64,000 bases of DNA, taken from positions 1 through 64,000 of the forward strand of contig NZ_JOFS01000035.1 in NCBI RefSeq assembly GCF_000719285.1. The letters run 5' to 3'. How positions within the stretch are numbered: position 1 is the first letter of the stretch; each line of letters starts with the position of its first letter. The notes under the pieces were generated by a model. That model did not search any database and was not told the origin of the DNA. It saw only the letters and a program-made list of their open reading frames with translations. Of the stretch, positions 1-8,683 are shown one piece after another. This DNA comes from Streptomyces bicolor. GTDB taxonomy: Bacteria; Actinomycetota; Actinomycetes; Streptomycetales; Streptomycetaceae. The position numbers were made by a program, and so were the translations under genes.

Positions 1-327
1 GGCGCGACGAACGTCCTCAACAGGGCCGGGCTGGTCCTCTGCACGGCGGCTTAGCCACCGACGCAGGAAGCCCGCGCGTTTACGCGTGGGTGGAGTCACG
101 ACGACCGCTGCCGTACGCGCCGTAGCTCACCAGCCCTGCGCAACGCCCTTGACGAACAGATGCCGTCGATGGCCGTCAGGTGGGCCGGATCCGAGCGGGG
201 CGTAGCCGCACCGGGGGACAGGCGGGGTGCGACGCGGTGCACCTGCGGACGCCGCCGCGGGGCTCTGGCCGTTCCTCCGGCGTCCACTGCTGCGGGGAGG
301 CCAGACCCGCGGGGCACCCGCCGTCCT

Positions 328-642
328 CTATCCGAGCGTGAGCATCGCCTCGGCGACCTCGCCGACCGCCGCCTCGGGGATCGCGGTGGCGGCCTCCTCG
401 AGGACAAGCAGCCGTGCCCCGGGGAGCTCGCGCGCGATCTCCTCGCGATCGCGCCGACGTGGAGCGGATGGTCCCACCCCGCCCGCTGGAAGCGGTGGAA
501 ATCGGTGTGCTCGTCGACCGAGACCGTGAGGCCCTTGCCATGGAGGCGGTCACGCCAGGCGCTGAGTTCTGCGGCACGTGCGGCCGCCTCAGCCACCGGG
601 AGATCCAGCCACCCGTGTGGCCCGTCGACGCCGTACTGCGCG
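328..642 (-). pseudogene. C-terminal fragment of an unidentified gene, frameshifted
   Basis: Reading leftward from about 642, one frame gives GPHGWLDLPVAEAAARAAEL and continues to about position 430. The reading then moves to a second frame ending in an acidic helix (EEAATAIPEAAVGEVAEAM) and a TAG stop at 328-330. Codon bias supports coding in both halves, so a frameshift near 440 is likely. I do not recognise the family. The fragment abuts the broken end of a transposase at about 642, so its 5' part was lost by insertion or deletion. Confidence 0.3.
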
Positions 643-1064
643 GTGCCGCTTGCGTCCTTTGGTCTTCTTGCCGGCGTCGATGCCCTGGTTGGTCTCGGGG
701 ACGTTTGTCGAGGTCTTCACGCTCTGCGCGTCCACTACGGCCGCGGTTGGCTGCGTGCTGCGGCCGTGAGCTCGGCGCCTCTTGTCGCCTAACAGGTCGT
801 GAATCCGCTGCGTGGTGCCGTCGGCTTCCCACTTGGCGTAGTAGTCATACACGGTCTTGTGGGGCGGGAAGTCGTGCGGCAGGTACTCCCATGGGATGCC
901 GGTGCGGTTGACGCAGAGGATCGCGTTGACGATCTCACGCAGGTCGTGCACCCGGGCCGCCGTACCGGGCCCAGTTCGTTTCGCCGCCAGGCGGTAAGGA
1001 CCGGCTCGATCAGAGCCCAGCGGGCATCGGAGACATCACTGCGGTACGGACGGCGAGCACTCAC
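643..1064 (-). mobile_element. IS5-family (DUF4096-type) transposase relic
   Basis: A GTG at 1062-1064 opens a typical IS5-family N-terminus (SDARWALIEPVLTAWR). A frameshift near 960 moves the reading to a second frame with HDLREIVNAILCVNRTGIPW, YDYYAKWEADG and VDAQSVKTS, all hallmarks of the helix-turn-helix and first catalytic region of this family. The reading ends after KKTKGRKRH at about 643, where the sequence jumps into an unrelated gene fragment. The C-terminal catalytic half is absent, so the element is dead. Confidence 0.8.
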
Positions 1065-1524
1065 ACACACCGTGCAACGACCGCCAACGCCACCAGCCAC
1101 CAAAGCATCCCGAAAGTATCCAGGTCCTCGAGCTGCCCGGGGGGCCGGGACAGCGCCCGCGGTTCCGGATTCGGGATCGCTGCGGCCCACAGCATGACCG
1201 GCTCGGCAGACCAGTCATGACAGCACAGCAGCACCTGTGTTCAGACTCGCCCCTGGTAAGCCGTACGGAAGACCAGCAACGCCCAGAAAGCAGTGCCTTC
1301 GTAGGCCGAGGAAGAAGCCGGATACGCACGCGCGGTGTCGTTCGACGCGAAAACGGACCGTTTGGACGTCCTGGGCTGATCACTCTCTGGCCCTCCTGCG
1401 TGCCGGGTGCGATCACCCGCGACTCCGGTTCGTTCAACGGCCGTTCTGTTGTGGAACATTCTTCCCGCGCCTGGGCCTCGCTGGCTACGATGTGTATTCG
1501 GCCGGTCACAGGTGCGGGGGAAGT
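1065..1524. other. Intergenic stretch before the conflict operon
   Basis: I see no convincing gene here. The stretch around 1435-1500 is less GC-rich than its surroundings and lies directly upstream of the EACC1 gene, so it probably holds that operon's promoter. I cannot assign -35/-10 boxes with confidence. Confidence 0.4.
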
Positions 1525-1956
1525 ATGTGGATCACCATAACCGTGCGGGACGACAACGCGCGGCGCGGCGGAGCGGCCCCGTGCGAGCTGCTGCGGCAAT
1601 GGCTGGACGAGCAGCCCGAGTTGCGCGGCCGGACCCGTCGGCAGACGACCGCGACGCCCCCTCCGGGTGAGATGGGAGTGGCCACCGACGCCCTTCTCGC
1701 GCTCCTCGAACCCGGTGGCGTGGCGGCGGCGTTCGCCGGGGCGGTGGTGGCCTGGGCTCAGACCCGCAGGGGGAGCCAGACGATCACCGTCCGGCAGGCC
1801 GATGGCCGGGAGGTTACCATCGTCTCTACCCACGTCAAGGGCATGGACGCCGACCAAACCGCAGATCTGGCACGGCGGTTGACCGCCGACCTGATGTCGC
1901 CGCCGCCGGAGGAGCCGACCAGCATTCCCGGCACTGGCCTCCACCCTCCTGAGTGA
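1525..1956 (+). CDS. EACC1-type effector-associated constant component
   Basis: A 143-residue protein with a purine-rich ribosome site (GGGGGAAG) just before ATG 1525. It starts MWITITVRDDNARRG and has a central hydrophobic stretch (GGVAAAFAGAVVAWAQTRR) and a strand-rich C-terminal half. Size, the N-terminal strand, the variable Pro-rich linker and above all the linkage to a caspase/NTPase/WD40 gene fit EACC1, the small constant partner found beside variable effectors in actinobacterial and cyanobacterial NTP-dependent conflict systems. Its biochemical role is not known; it is thought to help recruit or gate the effector. The stop overlaps the next start (GTGA), so the two proteins are translationally coupled. 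The family call rests on context and pattern, not on a profile search. Confidence 0.7.
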   Translation: MWITITVRDDNARRGGAAPCELLRQWLDEQPELRGRTRRQTTATPPPGEMGVATDALLALLEPGGVAAAFAGAVVAWAQTRRGSQTITVRQADGREVTIVSTHVKGMDADQTADLARRLTADLMSPPPEEPTSIPGTGLHPPE

Positions 1957-4900
1957 CCGTGAATCGGCCCGCGGACAGGGAGCCGCCGGGGCTCGGGCTT
2001 GCTTCGCCGGGCGCGTACGCCGTACTGGTCGGCACCGGGCACCACGTCGAAGGCTCCCAGCTGTCCAGACTGCCCGGAGTCGACACCACGCTCGACGACC
2101 TCCAGTCGCTCCTGGAGGACGCCTGCCGGATGGCACCGGAGCGCATCCTCCGGCTGCCGGCCGACGCCTCACCGCCGGATGTCGTGACGGTGCTGGAGAA
2201 CACTGTCGAACACGCCGACGGCCCCGTCCTGTTCTACTACGTCGGCCATGGTCTGCTCGGCCCGAAGGACGATCTCTACCTGGCCTCGCACGGCAGCCGC
2301 CACGCGGAGAGCATCTCCCACGCCGTGCCCTACCGAACTGTCCAGGACCTGCTCGGCAGGGCGGCCGGCGGCAGCGCCGTCATCCTCGACTGCTGCTTCT
2401 CCGGTCGCGCCGGCGCGCCGCGGGGCCGGCGCACCGCGGACCCCTTTGCCTCAGCCCGACCCGACGGCAGCTTCCTGTTGACCTCCTCCTCCCACTTCTC
2501 CGCGTCCTTCGCGCCCCTGGGCGCACGGCACACCCTCTTCAGCGGCCGGCTGTTGGAACTGCTGCGTGACGGCGATCCCGGCGGGCCACCCGTACTCACC
2601 CTCGACGACCTGCACGGCGCCCTCCTGCGGGCCTTCGCGGACGGGCCGGTGACCCCCCGCCAGTGGAGCGAGGGCACGCTCGGCCGCCTCGTCGTCGCCG
2701 CGAACCGTGCCTATCACGTAGCCGCCGAGCCCCAGCGGACGCCGCCCGCGGACGTGCCGTGTCCCTATCCCGGTATGAAGCCCTTCGCTGCCGAAGACCA
2801 CATTCACTTCACCGGCCGCGACGACGCGGTCGCGGAGCTGGTGACACGGGTGTGCCGGGCCCGCTCCGCCGATCCCGTGGTTTTGGTCGGCCCGTCGGGT
2901 GTCGGGAAGTCCTCACTCCTGCGGGCCGGGCTGCTGGCCGAGTTGCAGCTGCGGCACGAAGCCGGATCCACCTCCGCACCCTGGCCAGTTCTTCTGCTCC
3001 CCGCGCCCGGTGCGAAGCCGCTGCAGGCGTTGGCACGGCTGTGGTCGGAGGCCGTCGACCGTCCCTTCGATGACGTGCTCGCCGACCTCACCGAGGGGTG
3101 TTTCCCTCCGCCTCGGGACGACCGGCCGCCGTGCGGGCTCCTCGTGGTCGACCAGTTCGAGGAGATCTTCGCCCGAGCCTCCGATCCCGAGGAACGCCGG
3201 CGGTTCATCCGTTTGCTCTGCGGCCCGGGCCAGGAATCCGAGACGACCGCACGACTCCGAAGCCCCCGTGTCGTCATCGGCGTCCGTGCCGATCACTACG
3301 GCAGCTGTCTCACCGAGGCTCCGCTCGCCCAGGCCCTCGCCCGCGGCCAGATCTCCCTCACCCCCATGTCCAACGAGTCCCTGCGCACGGCGATCGAAGA
3401 GCCCGCCCGCCGTGCCGGCCTCATCCTTGAGCCCGGCCTGGTCCAACGGCTCCTGCACGATCTTCGGGAGCGGGACACCGCGGGCAGGGGGCACGGCGCC
3501 GTGTCACCGGAGACCGCGCCCGACACGGCCCTTCCCTTTCTGGCCCACGCCCTGCGCGAGACCTGGCTCGCCCGGGACGGCGCCGTCCTCACCCTCGCCG
3601 GCTACCAGGCCACCGGCGGCATCTGGCAGTCCGTGGCCACGGCCACGGAACGGTTGTACGCCGACCTGGACGAACCGGAGAGGGCGGCGCTGCGCCACCT
3701 GCTCCTGCGGATGGTGGAGATCACCAGCGGCGGCGAGGTGGTACGGCGTCCGCTGCGCACCACCGAGGTGGGCGGCACAGTGCAGGAGGAGCCACCCGGG
3801 CGCACGCCAGGACAGCAGGACGGCGACGAGAGTGACGCCGTACCCGAAGCAGGATCCGGGGCGGACGTGCCACCGCGCCGACCCGCCCCCGATGCCCGAG
3901 TCCTGGACCGTCTGGCCCGTGCCCGCCTCGTCACCGTGGACCGCGACAGCGCCCAGATCTCCCACGAGGCCCTGCTGCACACCTGGCCGCGACTGAACAC
4001 ATGGATCCGGGACGCGCAACACGAACTCCCCGTTCACCAGCAGCTCACTGAGGACGCCGCCCTCTGGCTGCGCCATGGACGCGGCGCCGCCTATCTGTAC
4101 ACGGGAGACCGGCTGGCCGGCGTCCGGCCGTGGCTGACGTCCGACACTCCTCCAGCCATCCCCCTCGACACCACCGCCCGCGCGTTCCTCGAAGCAAGCG
4201 TGTCGGCCCGCCATCGGAGAACGCAACGAACGCGCGTGTACCTCAGCATCGTGCTGTGCGTACTGCTGGCCGCTTCGGCCACGTTCGCCACCCTCTGGAA
4301 CAGCGCGACGCAGCAGCGTGAACGAGCCCAGGACCAGCAGCGCAGGTCGGTCGCCCGCAGTCTCGTCCTGCAGGCGGACGCCCTGCGCTACACACAGGCG
4401 GACGACGCCCTGCGGTTCGGCGCGGCCGCCCAGCGGCTCTTTCCCACCCCCGAGGGACGGACCGGGCTGGTCTCCACGCTGGTGGAGCGCCATCGCGTCA
4501 CCTTCCTCACCGGCCACACGGGTCCGGTGAAATCGATCGCGTACCGGCCGGACGGACGCGTCCTCGCCACGGCGAGCACCGATCGCACGGTCATCCTGTG
4601 GAACGCGCCCAGAACGGTCGGAGCCAGGGCTGCGGCAGACCGAGCCCGCCCCCACCGGATCGCCGGACTCCCGCGGCAGCAGGCCGCGTTGACAGCCGTG
4701 GGATTCAGCCCCGACGGACGCATCCTCGCCGTCGGGAGCCAGGACCGCTCCGTCACACTGTGGAATGTGGCCGATGCCGGCCGTCCGCGCCGCGTCGCCG
4801 AACTCCGGGGATTCACCCGCGGGGTGGAAGCCGTCGTCTTCAGCCCGGACCGCCGTTCGCTGCTCACCGGTGGGGCGGGGACCGACGCGGTGTTGTGGGA

Positions 4901-6635
4901 CGTGACGAAGCCGCGGTCGCCGCGTCGGCTGAGCGTGCTGAAGGGCGGCAGCAGCGGCCCGGTCCACGGGGTGGCGTTCAGCCCGGACGGCCACACCGCC
5001 GTGGTGGACGGCGCGGGCCCGGCGCCGACGATCTGGTCTCTCACCGACCGCTCGGAGCCCGTCAACGTGGGCTTCGTACCGATCCGCGGGGCCGCGCAGA
5101 CCGAGGTGTTCTCGGTCTCGATCGCCGCCGATGGAGACACCCTCGCGGCCGCCACCAGCGACAACGGCGTGAGCCTGTGGAGCATCACGCAGCTCGTCGA
5201 CACTAGGGACCAGCAGCCCCTGGCCACGCTTTCCGAGCACGCCGGGCCCGCGCGGGGTGTGGCGTTCAGCCGGGACGGCCGGCGGCTGGCCACGGTCGGC
5301 CATGACGGAACGGCCCAGTTGTGGGACGTCCGCAAGCCGCTCTCCCCCCGCCTCATGACCCGCTTCACCGATCACAGGGACGCGGTCACTTCGGTCGCCT
5401 TCGCGTCGGACAGCCGTACGATCGCCACAGCCTCCGACGACGGTCGGGCCGCGGTGTGGGAGCTCGCCGACAGCCTCGCTCTGCGCCGGGACGCGTCGAC
5501 GTCCGCACCGAACACCCGAGTGCCGGCTGCAGCATTCACCCCCGACCGGCGCCTGCTGACACTCACGCAGGCGTACGACGAGAACAACCTGGACGGCCCG
5601 AAGCTGCCGGCCGAACTCTGGGACGCGACACGGCCGACGGCTCCCCGGCGGTTGTCGGCTCTTGACGCCGGGGACATCTCCACGGCCGCCTTCAGCCGTG
5701 ACGTACGCCTATTAGCTACCGGGTCCTCAACGGGAACAATCCGGCTGTGGGACATCGCCGATACCGATGACCCGCGCCTACTCGACACAGCCACGACCAA
5801 GGGCGACGTCCTCACCCTCGCGTTCAGTGCCGATGGCCGCGCACTGGCGGTGGCGAGCGACGACTTCGAGGGGCGCTACGAGGAGATGGAGCTCTGGGAC
5901 GTCGGCCGTCGCGGTGCTCTGCGCCGACTGGCCCGGCTTCCCCTCAGCCAGGTCAACGCCATGACGTTCAGCCCGGCCGGCCCCACTCTGGCTGTGGCGA
6001 CGGAGAAGCAGGGCACGTCGTTGTGGGACATCAGCAGCCCCTCCCGCCCCCGGCGCCTCGGTGCCCTCGGCGCCAGCGAAGTCCCCGGTGTGACAGTGGA
6101 GTTCAGCCCCGACGGTCGCCGCCTCGCGCTGGCGGATGCGAGCGAGCAGATCACCTTGTACGGGATCACCGAGCCGACGCTTGCCACTGCCCGGCCCCGG
6201 CTGCTGGGCTCGGTCGGCGGGAACATCGGCAAGGCGGCCGCGGTCGCCTTCGACTCCACCGGCACGATGCTCGCCGCATCCACGTGGGGTGAGAGCGACA
6301 GAACCCTGCTATGGGACTGCACCGACGCCGCTCGCCCGCTCACCCTCGCCTCGGTGGCGGGCGACTGGGAGACGATGGGGGAACTCGTACTCTTCACCCC
6401 CGACCGTCGCAGGCTGATCACCGCAGGTGAAGCGACGACCGAGCTCGACTCGTCCGGGGCAGGGGAGAAGGTGCGCCCGGCGCAGCTCGTCCACTGGGGC
6501 ATACGGCAGGCCGTGGCCGTCGTCGACGACCCGATCAGGGCGGCCTGCGCAGTGACGGGGCAGGGGCTCACCGACGCGGAATGGGACCGGTACGCGGACG
6601 GCTTGCCGCAGGAGCGGACCTGCCCCGGGGAATGA
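1953..6635 (+). CDS. Caspase - nSTAND NTPase - TM - WD40 effector protein
   Basis: A 1560-residue multidomain protein starting at GTG 1953, which overlaps the upstream stop. Residues 20-250 form a caspase-like protease: the catalytic His lies in FYYVGHGLL (about H99) and the Cys in VILDCCFSG (about C148). Residues 270-750 are an nSTAND-type P-loop NTPase with Walker A GPSGVGKSS (about 313) and Walker B LLVVDQFEEIF (about 396). A single membrane helix (YLSIVLCVLLAASATFATLW) lies near residue 760. After it come about 14 WD40 units (residues about 845-1520, many FSPDGRxLA...LWD), enough for two seven-bladed propellers. The likely mode, by analogy with STAND proteins, is propeller sensing, NTP-driven oligomerisation and protease activation, giving a suicidal or immune response at the membrane. 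All key residues are intact. Substrate and trigger are unknown. Confidence 0.9.
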   Translation: MTVNRPADREPPGLGLASPGAYAVLVGTGHHVEGSQLSRLPGVDTTLDDLQSLLEDACRMAPERILRLPADASPPDVVTVLENTVEHADGPVLFYYVGHGLLGPKDDLYLASHGSRHAESISHAVPYRTVQDLLGRAAGGSAVILDCCFSGRAGAPRGRRTADPFASARPDGSFLLTSSSHFSASFAPLGARHTLFSGRLLELLRDGDPGGPPVLTLDDLHGALLRAFADGPVTPRQWSEGTLGRLVVAANRAYHVAAEPQRTPPADVPCPYPGMKPFAAEDHIHFTGRDDAVAELVTRVCRARSADPVVLVGPSGVGKSSLLRAGLLAELQLRHEAGSTSAPWPVLLLPAPGAKPLQALARLWSEAVDRPFDDVLADLTEGCFPPPRDDRPPCGLLVVDQFEEIFARASDPEERRRFIRLLCGPGQESETTARLRSPRVVIGVRADHYGSCLTEAPLAQALARGQISLTPMSNESLRTAIEEPARRAGLILEPGLVQRLLHDLRERDTAGRGHGAVSPETAPDTALPFLAHALRETWLARDGAVLTLAGYQATGGIWQSVATATERLYADLDEPERAALRHLLLRMVEITSGGEVVRRPLRTTEVGGTVQEEPPGRTPGQQDGDESDAVPEAGSGADVPPRRPAPDARVLDRLARARLVTVDRDSAQISHEALLHTWPRLNTWIRDAQHELPVHQQLTEDAALWLRHGRGAAYLYTGDRLAGVRPWLTSDTPPAIPLDTTARAFLEASVSARHRRTQRTRVYLSIVLCVLLAASATFATLWNSATQQRERAQDQQRRSVARSLVLQADALRYTQADDALRFGAAAQRLFPTPEGRTGLVSTLVERHRVTFLTGHTGPVKSIAYRPDGRVLATASTDRTVILWNAPRTVGARAAADRARPHRIAGLPRQQAALTAVGFSPDGRILAVGSQDRSVTLWNVADAGRPRRVAELRGFTRGVEAVVFSPDRRSLLTGGAGTDAVLWDVTKPRSPRRLSVLKGGSSGPVHGVAFSPDGHTAVVDGAGPAPTIWSLTDRSEPVNVGFVPIRGAAQTEVFSVSIAADGDTLAAATSDNGVSLWSITQLVDTRDQQPLATLSEHAGPARGVAFSRDGRRLATVGHDGTAQLWDVRKPLSPRLMTRFTDHRDAVTSVAFASDSRTIATASDDGRAAVWELADSLALRRDASTSAPNTRVPAAAFTPDRRLLTLTQAYDENNLDGPKLPAELWDATRPTAPRRLSALDAGDISTAAFSRDVRLLATGSSTGTIRLWDIADTDDPRLLDTATTKGDVLTLAFSADGRALAVASDDFEGRYEEMELWDVGRRGALRRLARLPLSQVNAMTFSPAGPTLAVATEKQGTSLWDISSPSRPRRLGALGASEVPGVTVEFSPDGRRLALADASEQITLYGITEPTLATARPRLLGSVGGNIGKAAAVAFDSTGTMLAASTWGESDRTLLWDCTDAARPLTLASVAGDWETMGELVLFTPDRRRLITAGEATTELDSSGAGEKVRPAQLVHWGIRQAVAVVDDPIRAACAVTGQGLTDAEWDRYADGLPQERTCPGE

Positions 6636-6955
6636 AGCGGCACCGCGGCCGATCGTCCACGACGTCCGGTCCGTTGAGCTGGCCCAGGACGGGCTGGGAC
6701 TCGAACAAGCGATTTTGGCGGTGCTCCATCCATCGTGAACGAGACTTCCGTGAAACGCCGACGCCTGGAAGGCCAAGCGGCCGCGCCGGGAACAGCCGGC
6801 CCTGCCAGCACGGTTGCATCGACTGAGGGACCGGCGCCGCACGGGCGGGGAATTTCGGAGGCCAGAAGGTCGTCCGCCTCACCAGGATCCGGGCCCAGGA
6901 GCGGTACCCCGCCGCGCAGTCGGACCAAGACGCATTTCTGCAGGAGGACTGTTTC
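6636..6955. other. Intergenic stretch
   Basis: No convincing gene on either strand. A strong Shine-Dalgarno for the following deacetylase (GGAGGA) lies near its right end. Confidence 0.4.
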
Positions 6956-7789
6956 ATGACTGACCGGCCCTTGACGCTCATGGCCGTACACGCCCACCCC
7001 GATGACGAGGCCACCGGAACCGGCGGGATCCTCGCGCGGTACGCGGCGGAAGGCATCCGCACGGTACTCGTGACGTGTACCGACGGCGGTTGCGGAGACG
7101 GGCCGGGGGGTGTCAAGCCGGGCGATCCCGGGCACGATCCGGCGGCGGTCGCCCTGATGCGCCGTCAAGAACTCGAGGCGAGCTGTGACGTCCTGAAGGT
7201 CAGCCATCTGGAGATGCTGGACTATGCCGACTCCGGGATGATGGGCTGGCCGAGCAACGACGCCCCCGGCTCCTTCTGGCAGACCCCCGTGGAGGAAGGC
7301 GCGGCCCGACTCGCGGAACTCATGCGGCACTACCGACCTGATGTGGTCGTCACCTACGACGAGAACGGTTTCTACGGCCATCCCGATCACATCCAGGCCC
7401 ACCGCATCACGATGGCGGCGCTGGAAATGACTGCGCTGACACCAAAGGTGTACTGGACCACGATGCCCCGCTCGGGGATGCAGCGGTTCGGGGAGATCAT
7501 GCGCGAGTTTCATCCGGACATGCCGGAGCCGGATCCTGCCGAGGCCGCCGCGATGGCCGAGATCGGCCTCCCCGACGATGAGATCACCACGTGGGTGGAC
7601 ACCACCGCGTTCAGCGGTCAGAAGTTCGACGCGCTGGCCGCCCATGCCAGTCAGAGCGAGAACATCTTCTTCCTCAAGATGGGCAAGGAGAGGTTCGGCG
7701 AGTTGATGGGCATGGAGACCTTCGTACGTGTCCAGGACGCTACCGGCGCGGCCGTACCCGAGAACGATCTCTTTGCCGGACTGCGCTGA
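6956..7789 (+). CDS. PIG-L family deacetylase (LmbE/Mca-like)
   Basis: A 277-residue zinc-dependent N-acetylglucosaminyl deacetylase or amidase of the PIG-L fold. The metal-binding AHPDDE motif is at residues 12-17 and the second metal/catalytic segment is YGHPDH near residue 142. In Streptomyces, relatives act in mycothiol metabolism (MshB, Mca) or deacetylate glycosylated natural products. Length and the VVTYDENG segment resemble Mca most, but the middle region differs and I do not assign a substrate. A GGAGGA ribosome site sits about 10 bases before ATG 6956. It stands alone, downstream of the conflict operon and not coupled to it. Confidence 0.85.
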   Translation: MTDRPLTLMAVHAHPDDEATGTGGILARYAAEGIRTVLVTCTDGGCGDGPGGVKPGDPGHDPAAVALMRRQELEASCDVLKVSHLEMLDYADSGMMGWPSNDAPGSFWQTPVEEGAARLAELMRHYRPDVVVTYDENGFYGHPDHIQAHRITMAALEMTALTPKVYWTTMPRSGMQRFGEIMREFHPDMPEPDPAEAAAMAEIGLPDDEITTWVDTTAFSGQKFDALAAHASQSENIFFLKMGKERFGELMGMETFVRVQDATGAAVPENDLFAGLR

Positions 7790-7839
7790 TCCACCCATCC
7801 GGAGCGGAGCTCGGGAACGTTCATCGGCCGCACGCGCGA

Positions 7840-7942
7840 TCGAGCGCGTGCACTTCGAGCGGGCATGGGCCGACCTCGAGTCGGGCGTGGTCTACTGCCT
7901 CTCCGAGGCCCCCTCGGCCGACGCGGTCCAGCGCATCCTCGC
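7840..7942 (+). pseudogene. DUF4242 (nickel-binding type) C-terminal scrap
   Basis: About 34 codons read RVHFERAWADLESGVVYC and then LSEAPSADAVQRI, which matches the end of the small DUF4242 family: the VYCLSEAPSA segment is characteristic. There is no start, the N-terminal half is missing and the frame runs into transposase debris. Confidence 0.5.
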
Positions 7943-7984
7943 GGTCACCTCGCCGGCGCCGTCCCCCGCCCTGCGGTCGTTCCG

Positions 7985-8062
7985 ACGCCGGCGTGAAACC
8001 ACCCGCTGAAACAGCTCCCACAGGTCCTCCGGCGCCATCCGCTCGACAAGCGCAGCAGTCAT
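7985..8062 (-). mobile_element. IS5-family transposase N-terminal scrap
   Basis: From ATG 8062 leftward the frame reads MTAALVERMAPEDLWELFQR, the usual opening of one Streptomyces IS5-type transposase, then degenerates. The 18 bases just upstream (TCGCCCCAGACTGCCGCA, about 8062-8079) recur at about 8348-8366, so a second piece of the same element's leader lies nearby. Confidence 0.6.
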
Positions 8063-8101
8063 CGCCCCAGACTGCCGCAAGATCACACCAACTGAAGTGG
8101 C

Positions 8102-8128
8102 GCCTAAGACCGCGTCCTACGTGGTGAG
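8102..8128 (+). repeat. 27-bp terminal inverted repeat (left)
   Basis: Begins GCCTAAGACCGCGTCCTACG and pairs, with one mismatch, with the reverse complement of 10576-10602. The two copies face each other across 2.5 kb and look like the ends of one insertion sequence that later took in other elements. Confidence 0.7.
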
Positions 8129-8140
8129 GCGGACGTTGAC

Positions 8141-8345
8141 TCCGTGGTGGGGCGGGGAACATGGAGTTGGATCGTTCCGGACGGGCTGTGGCAGATCGCG
8201 AGGCCGCTCATCCCACCATCGTGGGTGCGCCCGCAGGGCGGCGGGACGCAGGACACGCCTGATGAGACGCTGTTCGCGGCGATTGTCTACGTGGTGGTCA
8301 GTGGTTGGGCCTGGCGGGCTGTGCCGCCGTGCTTCGGGATATCGA
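8141..8345 (+). mobile_element. IS5-family transposase N-terminal relic (copy 1)
   Basis: Starts at GTG 8141 or 8144 just inside the 27-bp inverted repeat and reads WIVPDGLWQIARPLIPPS, then QGGGTQDTPDETLFAAIVYV and WRAVPPCFGIS. Homology stops at about 8345. The same N-terminal segment recurs at 46125-46255, so this element has been active more than once in this replicon. Confidence 0.75.
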
Positions 8346-8351
8346 TTCGCC

Positions 8352-8646
8352 CCAGACTGCCGCAGCGGCATCTCGGTTCGTACCGACAACTGTTCGGTGC
8401 CGGTCCGTTACAGCGGCCGCCGGGTGCGAGCCGTGCTGCATGATCTCGCCGTCTACGACGGCAGCACGGAGATTGCCCGGCACGAACGCTGATCGCCAAA
8501 GGCTTGGGGAATGGCTGGCTCCGGACTACTGCCTGGAGGCACTGGTGCGCAAGCCGGGCGGCCTGCCGGGTGCGACCGCGCTCGAACAGGCCAAAGCCGC
8601 AGGGATGTTCACCCCGGTCCACGATGTGTGGTGGGCTGCGGCCTGC
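8352..8646 (+). mobile_element. IS21-family IstA C-terminal relic
   Basis: The first frame gives SVPVRYSGRRVRAVLH and YDGSTEIARHER with a stop at 8490-8492. After a frameshift a second frame continues APDYCLEALVRKPGGLPGAT and AAGMFTPVHDVWW. These segments match the C-terminal region of IS21 IstA transposases. No IstB helper is present. The relic ends exactly at the IS1182 terminal repeat (8648). Confidence 0.7.
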
Positions 8647-8647
8647 T

Positions 8648-8674
8648 AGCTTGACTCTGTCGGGGATCTTGGAG
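8648..8674 (+). repeat. IS1182 terminal inverted repeat (copy A, transposase 3' end)
   Basis: AGCTTGACTCTGTCGGGGAT plus 7 more bases. The identical sequence starts copy B at 12390-12416, and the inverted, nearly identical end lies at 14027-14053. These define the element's termini as a 27-bp imperfect repeat. Confidence 0.85.
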
Positions 8675-8683
8675 TTGCCGAGG

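Noticed and set aside
3504..5375. Very long minus-strand open frame inside the caspase/WD40 gene
   Set aside because: Antisense shadow produced by high-GC codon bias; no family features, while the plus strand has complete domains.
5876..7798. 640-codon minus-strand frame across the WD40 end and the PIG-L gene
   Set aside because: It spans two genuine opposite-strand genes and their gap; composition and lack of motifs mark it as antisense noise.
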